From Artocarpus heterophyllus (Eukaryota > Streptophyta > Magnoliopsida > Rosales > Moraceae), in assembly GCA_025403435.1 (NCBI GenBank), contig CM046344.1:20875652-20939651 (forward strand): DNA of 64,000 bases, written 5' to 3'. Both the position numbers and the translations under genes were made by a program. Below the pieces are notes generated by a model. That model searched no databases. It had not been told where the DNA came from and saw only the letters and a list, made by a program, of their open reading frames with translations. This document shows positions 59,296 to 64,000 of the stretch, piece by piece (the stretch's first letter is position 1; each line of letters opens with the position of its first letter).

Positions 59296-61201
59296 GTCCT
59301 AAACGATGAGATGTTCGCTATTTTGGTGCTGATGGCATTAGCTACAACCTTCATGACAACACCAACGGTCATCGCCATCTACAAATCCTCACGAACATCA
59401 TCATCAAGCAAAACTAAGAATAATATAATTTCAAGTCAAACACAACACCACCACCACATGATCAAAACCACCACAAAATCAAAAACCAAGGACGGTCACG
59501 ATCATGACCATGATAATCAACTCCAAATTCTGGCGTGCATCCATGGACAAGAAAACATCCCCTCGCTCGTCAACCTCATACACTCTCTCCGCTCAAAATC
59601 GCCTCTCAAGCTCTACGTCATGCATCTCGTACAACTAACCGACATCTCCTCCTACATCATGATGGTCCAACGATCAAGAAAGAACGGCTTTCCCTTCGTC
59701 AAACGCTTTTGCCGAGGCAGCTGCGCCAGCCATATATTGCACGACCAAGTCGCCGCAGCATTCGAGGCTTACACGAGCCGAGGTGTCTGCGGAGAATTAG
59801 TCGTGACCATCCGTCACGCCACCTCTGTCTCGGCACTTTCCACTATGCACGAGGACATTCTCCAAGTGGGAAGGTTTCCATGATCTTGTTGCCCTTCCAC
59901 AAGCAGTACTATTGGAGAAGAAGTTCATCAAAGAGTAACAATGGTCATGATGATGGTGAAGATATTGATGATGGTCAAGCCATTGATTTGGGACATGACT
60001 GGAGAGGGGTCAATAATAGAGTGATGAAAAATGCACGGTGCTCAGTGGCGGTGGCGGTTTTCATCAACCGGGGTTTCGGTCATGCATCTGTGGCTGCTCA
60101 TGGGCTTGCTAGTAATTATAATGGCAGGATAAGGAAGGTGTGAGTTGTATTCGTGGGTGAAGCCGATGATCGTGAGGCGTTGGAGTTGGGTTGGAGGATG
60201 GCACAAGCACATGAACAAGATTTTAGGGTTACAGTGGTGAGGTTGAGGATTCAGAAGCAGAACCCAACACAAAACGAGAACATGGATCATCAGCAGAGAT
60301 ATTGTTGCTCAATTTCTGCCATTAATGACGTGATGGAGAAGGTAATAACACAAATGATAATAGGTTGTCAACATATAGTCACAGGAAAAATTCCTCAAAC
60401 ATATATATGACTAATTAGTTAGGAATTATTTAGCTACTGTTTGTCTAAAGGTAATTTAGCTATTATTACACCCACCTTAAAGATAGGTCGAAATTCCTCA
60501 ATGATCTCAAAATTGAGAAAAATAATAATAAATAAAAGTTATATAGACAAATCATATGTATAAAACAAATATAATTTTATTTAACAATTCGTAGTGGATG
60601 GGAAAATTTGTTACCAAGCTAGTGATCACATATGTTATAAACTACTAATTATGGCCTCACAAAAATGTGTTATACATGTGATAATGTATGACCAAGGCAG
60701 AGGCATTGCACGAATGTGGGTAGTATATATCTGCAGTGTTACTCTTATTATTATTTAAAGAATATAATATGAATATGTGTGTGTACATGTGAAAATCAGG
60801 AACTTGATGAGGCTGCAATGGAGAAAGTGAAAAGGAGGTGCATGAATGATGGTTTGGGAGTGAAGTGGATAGAGAAGGAGGTAGCGGACTGTAACTTAGC
60901 AGAGGCAGTGGTGATAAGCATAGGGCATGGCAAGCTGTACGAGCTGGTGATAGTGGGAAAAGGACGATTCCCTTATTCAACATCAATGGTCTCCAAATTT
61001 CAAATGGAACAACCCGAGTTGGGACCCATTGGAGACACATTAGCTTCCTCACAATTGACTGGCATTCAATCCTCGGTGCTTATCGTACAAGTTCAACATC
61101 AATATTCAACCACAAACAAGCCTACAGCACCACTGCCCAAGATGGTCGGATCAGCCAAGGACGCAATGATCATGATCAAAAATGAGGAATCTGTGGTGTG
61201 A

Positions 61202-62348
61202 AATTAGTGTAATAATATCATATCTCTTATATTTTTGTTAGTATTTATGTGGTGTGCAAGTGTTTTATTGTTTGTGTTGGGACTGGTGCTCATAAGCATA
61301 TGATTTTAAAGATATTTTAGTTATTTAATAAATGGATTGTTTGTTTCTTTATTCATTTGCATGCAATTGTTTAGATAATTTTTATAAATCTTATGAAAAT
61401 TTATTGATTATTTACGTGATCTTAACTATTAAGTATAAGTGTTATATACAAGTAAAGGCGGAGAGGCTTAACACCCAGGACATGCCTCTTGGATTTTTGG
61501 TTTTTCTAAAAATGTACTTTTATATTTATATATATATATATATGTGAGAATTTTATATATGCCCCTTGTGAAAATGCCATATAAGTAATTCCAATTCCCA
61601 TGAGAACCAAGAAAATAATCCAAAAGAGGCCCATATTCTCCAAAGTAAAAAAGAAGCACAACACCTTCCATCATTCTTTGACCGGGCCCTTGCATAACAT
61701 TAAAAAAATAATAATAAATTGATGCTAAAAGGTACATCTTGGAATGGAGTGAAAGAAAGGATAAATGAAAATTAAACAAAAAAGGGCGAATGAACGGTGT
61801 CGGTTATTACTAATTTACCAATTAAAATTTTTAGATGCTTGCTTCCTGTGGTGGAGACAACAGATACAAGAATGAGAATTTCTATTTCTTCTCTAGGTTT
61901 TTAATGGGGCTTTTTAATCACATAATTAGAAATTATGTCATTAAAAAAAAGAGAATTTAGACTAACTTCATAAACCATTCATATTTCTTGAATCTTACTA
62001 TAAGGTTTACCTATTAGTTTATATACTTGTGACATTTCACACTAATATACATAGCAATAGAAACAATAATAAATGGAAAAAAAAAAACTTTGTCGTTTTG
62101 GGAGGTGTTAGTAATGGGCTAAGGCTGAAAGAAGGAATAGTTGGTCTCTTACTGATTGCCCAAGCTTCGGCCTCAATTTGAGTATTTTCAAATTTGGTTC
62201 ACCTTAATTTCTTCTAGACCCATTTCAGACTTATTTGTTGGGTCATTGATAATAATGCTCATGTGTGCCTCCTTTTTCCAGTTTCACAAGGCAGCTCGCG
62301 CCTTCCATTGCCGAGAGATGATTGGAAACTCCCTTGGAAGATTGAAAA
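61202..62348. other. Downstream spacer, no gene recognised
   Basis: AT-rich, with a TA microsatellite near 61528-61542. A frame at 62156-62353 has no motif I know and runs into the LTR that follows. Confidence 0.4.
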
Positions 62349-64000
62349 TGTAACACCCAAAGATTTAATTAAGCATAATTAGTATTTAAATGGTAAATTA
62401 GTATGTCTTGATGTAAATTTAAACTTAATTTAAGTATTTTACGGTAATTTAAATTTATCCTATTTTTAATTATTTTCATATGTTATTTTGAATTTTGAAA
62501 CAAAACAATTTGCTAAATACTCGATACGTCCCAATTACAAAACCATATGCTAGGGACATAGGTTTTGCTCTACAAAACCACTCCTTCCCTCTGTCACTCT
62601 CACTCTCCCTTACTCTCTCAGACTCTCTTTCTCTCTTCCTCTTCCTTTGTTTCACGCAGCCCCTCTCTCTTCCCTCTCTCTTTATTTCGATTTCAAAATT
62701 TTGAGTTCAAGCTTCAAATCTTAGCTAGGATTGGGAGCTTAGGAGTGCGATTAGACTTCTACAAAAATGTGTTAAAGCTTCGATTCAATGTTAGTTTTCT
62801 TGTTTTTCAAATTTCAAACTTTTGTTCTAAATTTTTCAATTTCTTTAAAATGTTGTAATCTGGATTTCTTGAGCTTAGGAACCCCTTAATTTAAGTTAGT
62901 AGAACTCAAATCATCTAGAATCTAGGCTTGATTGAGCAAGATTTGGATTAAATCAAGTTTTTCCCCTTTTTTCTCATTTTTGGATTTCTCTGAAATTTTT
63001 ATGAAAATCTTGCTTAAAGTTGTTTAAATGTGTTTTATTATGTTTATTCATCATTTATGATCATTATATATGCTCTAGAACTTTAAAAAACAGGTTTAGA
63101 ACTGATTTTTGGGCTTGGGGAGGCCAAGAATCGAAGTCCTGGACCTCCCATGTTTTTCCAATTCGGCAGGCCGAACTCAATGTTCGGCAGGTCAGATTCA
63201 TATGTTCGATAGACCGAATTCATCTGGTCGGTAGGCCGAACCTAGGCTAGTTTGGCAGGCCAGTCGTGGCTGGCCGGTAGGTCGAACTATAGATTTTGAC
63301 AAGCCGAACAAGGGGTTCCAACAGGCCGACCGGACCTCATGAAAAATGACTCTTTTGCCCGTTTTTCACCGTGTAAAACCCATATCAAGATTTTAGCCTC
63401 ATGAAATGATTTTGTGAACTCTAAAGGTATACTAAGACATCATGAGATAGCTTAGGGATGTAGAATACCTTAAGCTAGATATTAATAAACTTAGTTTCTA
63501 TTTAAGGTTGTTCGTGGTTTCGTGGAACTAACGTATAGCGGATCGGGACTGCGGTATTGAAAGTTGGTATGAGATATCAAAGTAGGACTTCTATCTCTTA
63601 TCCTTGGTAGCCATGTTTTTAAAGTGGTTTTGACCACAAAGCATTTCCTTTTAAATGTTTTCAAGAAATGAGGTTTATTATTTATTTTCATTATTGGCTA
63701 AATAATGAATGATCATAATGAACGTAATGAGAGTATCCCATAAATAAGACATGATAATGATATGACACTAAACGTGTCGGTTAGTACCGTCCAGAATGAT
63801 AAGATAGAGCATGATGCCATGTACAGAGATCGGGTCATGGGAAGCATGATCTTGGGAGCAGGTCCTAAAACCCAGCTAGGCCACTTCGGTGGTGATTCAT
63901 ATGGCTTTGCCGAAGACATGATAATGAGACTGTCTATGGATGAATAAATGACTAACATGTATGAATAAATTTAATGAGCTTCAAGTTAGTTATTTGTTCA
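62349..64000 (+). repeat. Large LTR, cut by the window edge
   Basis: It starts TGTAACACCCAAAGATT, the usual TGTAACACCC opening of large plant gypsy LTRs. A CT-rich leader tract follows at about 62578-62690. No protein frame is supported. It resembles the 5962 LTR in architecture (AT-rich start, CT tract) but not clearly in sequence. The 3' end is outside the window. Confidence 0.55.
63162..63335 (+). repeat. Tandem array of about eight palindromic 22-24-bp units
   Basis: Units derive from TTCGGCAGGCCGAACTCA, whose core TTCGGC-AG-GCCGAA is an interrupted palindrome. Variants include TTCGATAGACCGAATTC, GTCGGTAGGCCGAACC, TTTGACAAGCCGAAC and TTCCAACAGGCCGAC. It lies inside the LTR, well after the CT-rich tract. 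Confidence 0.75.

Larger units (their letters stand above)
45108..61201 (+). pseudogene. Second CHX20-type antiporter, a pseudogene split by nested retrotransposons
   Basis: Parts align with the first gene: 45108-45290 (MHMANSTRIETSSDGAWQG), 45682-46056, 56342-57089, 59296-60341 and 60800-61201 (KLYELVIVGKGRFP). Lesions in order: one extra G at the exon 2 acceptor (45682); a copia insertion at 46057; FNDVAAW changed to FNNVAA-stop (Asp to Asn at 56387, TGA at 56399-56401); a one-base loss near 56760; a loss of about 22 bases near 56957; a small deletion near 59870; TGA at 60141-60143. It has a His/Asp-rich insert near 59445-59515. It lacks the intron the first gene has before FFGGPDD, and has a GT-AG gap at 56454-56589 that the first gene lacks. 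It cannot make a transporter as read. Confidence 0.92.

Overview
The window is nuclear DNA of a flowering plant, almost certainly a eudicot. It is AT-rich, with GT-AG introns, 5'UTR introns, many LTR retrotransposons, MITEs and hAT-type elements. Its protein genes match known plant families, closest by memory to Arabidopsis CHX20, KNL2 and OST4. It contains no bacterial, viral or organellar gene set.

Left arm (1-22 kb): repeat-dominated. It starts with the 3' part of a large LTR (1-1456). Next is the 3' end of a Tat-like Ty3/gypsy element with a small antisense gene (1457-3015), then LTR debris, a 4.6 kb solo LTR (5962-10568) and decayed copia and gypsy pieces. A hAT-like element (14672-20428) is split by a very young Ty1/copia element (15135-20118, LTRs differing at one base, perfect AAACT target duplication). 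Directly downstream is a 5'-truncated, frameshifted FUSC-family pseudogene (20470-22165).

Centre (22-29 kb): the intact gene core. A 37-residue OST4 subunit gene on the minus strand, with a 1 kb 5'UTR intron holding a MITE, shares a compact divergent promoter with a ten-exon KNL2 gene on the plus strand. KNL2 has a SANTA domain and a CENPC-k motif and reads 570 aa without a break in my exon model. The first is a glycosylation enzyme subunit, the second a centromere-licensing factor.

Repeat array (29.5-33.7 kb): a hAT-type element with an exact 8-bp target duplication. Its interior, right end and adjoining host DNA have been tandemly amplified into about 1.07 kb units, each with two roughly 250-bp subrepeats.

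Right arm (37-62 kb): two tandem genes of the CHX20 cation/H+ antiporter type. The first (37327-43415) has five exons and one extra base at the end of exon 3 that brings in an early stop. The second (45108-61201) is a pseudogene carrying a Tork/TNT1-94-like copia element (46057-56341), which itself carries a minus-strand copia element (49496-54602). It also has a lost catalytic aspartate, two nonsense codons and several indels. The window ends in another large LTR (62349 onward) with a tandem array of palindromic units.

Exon limits were derived by hand from splice dinucleotides, reading phase and remembered homologues. Family assignments are from recognition, not from a search.
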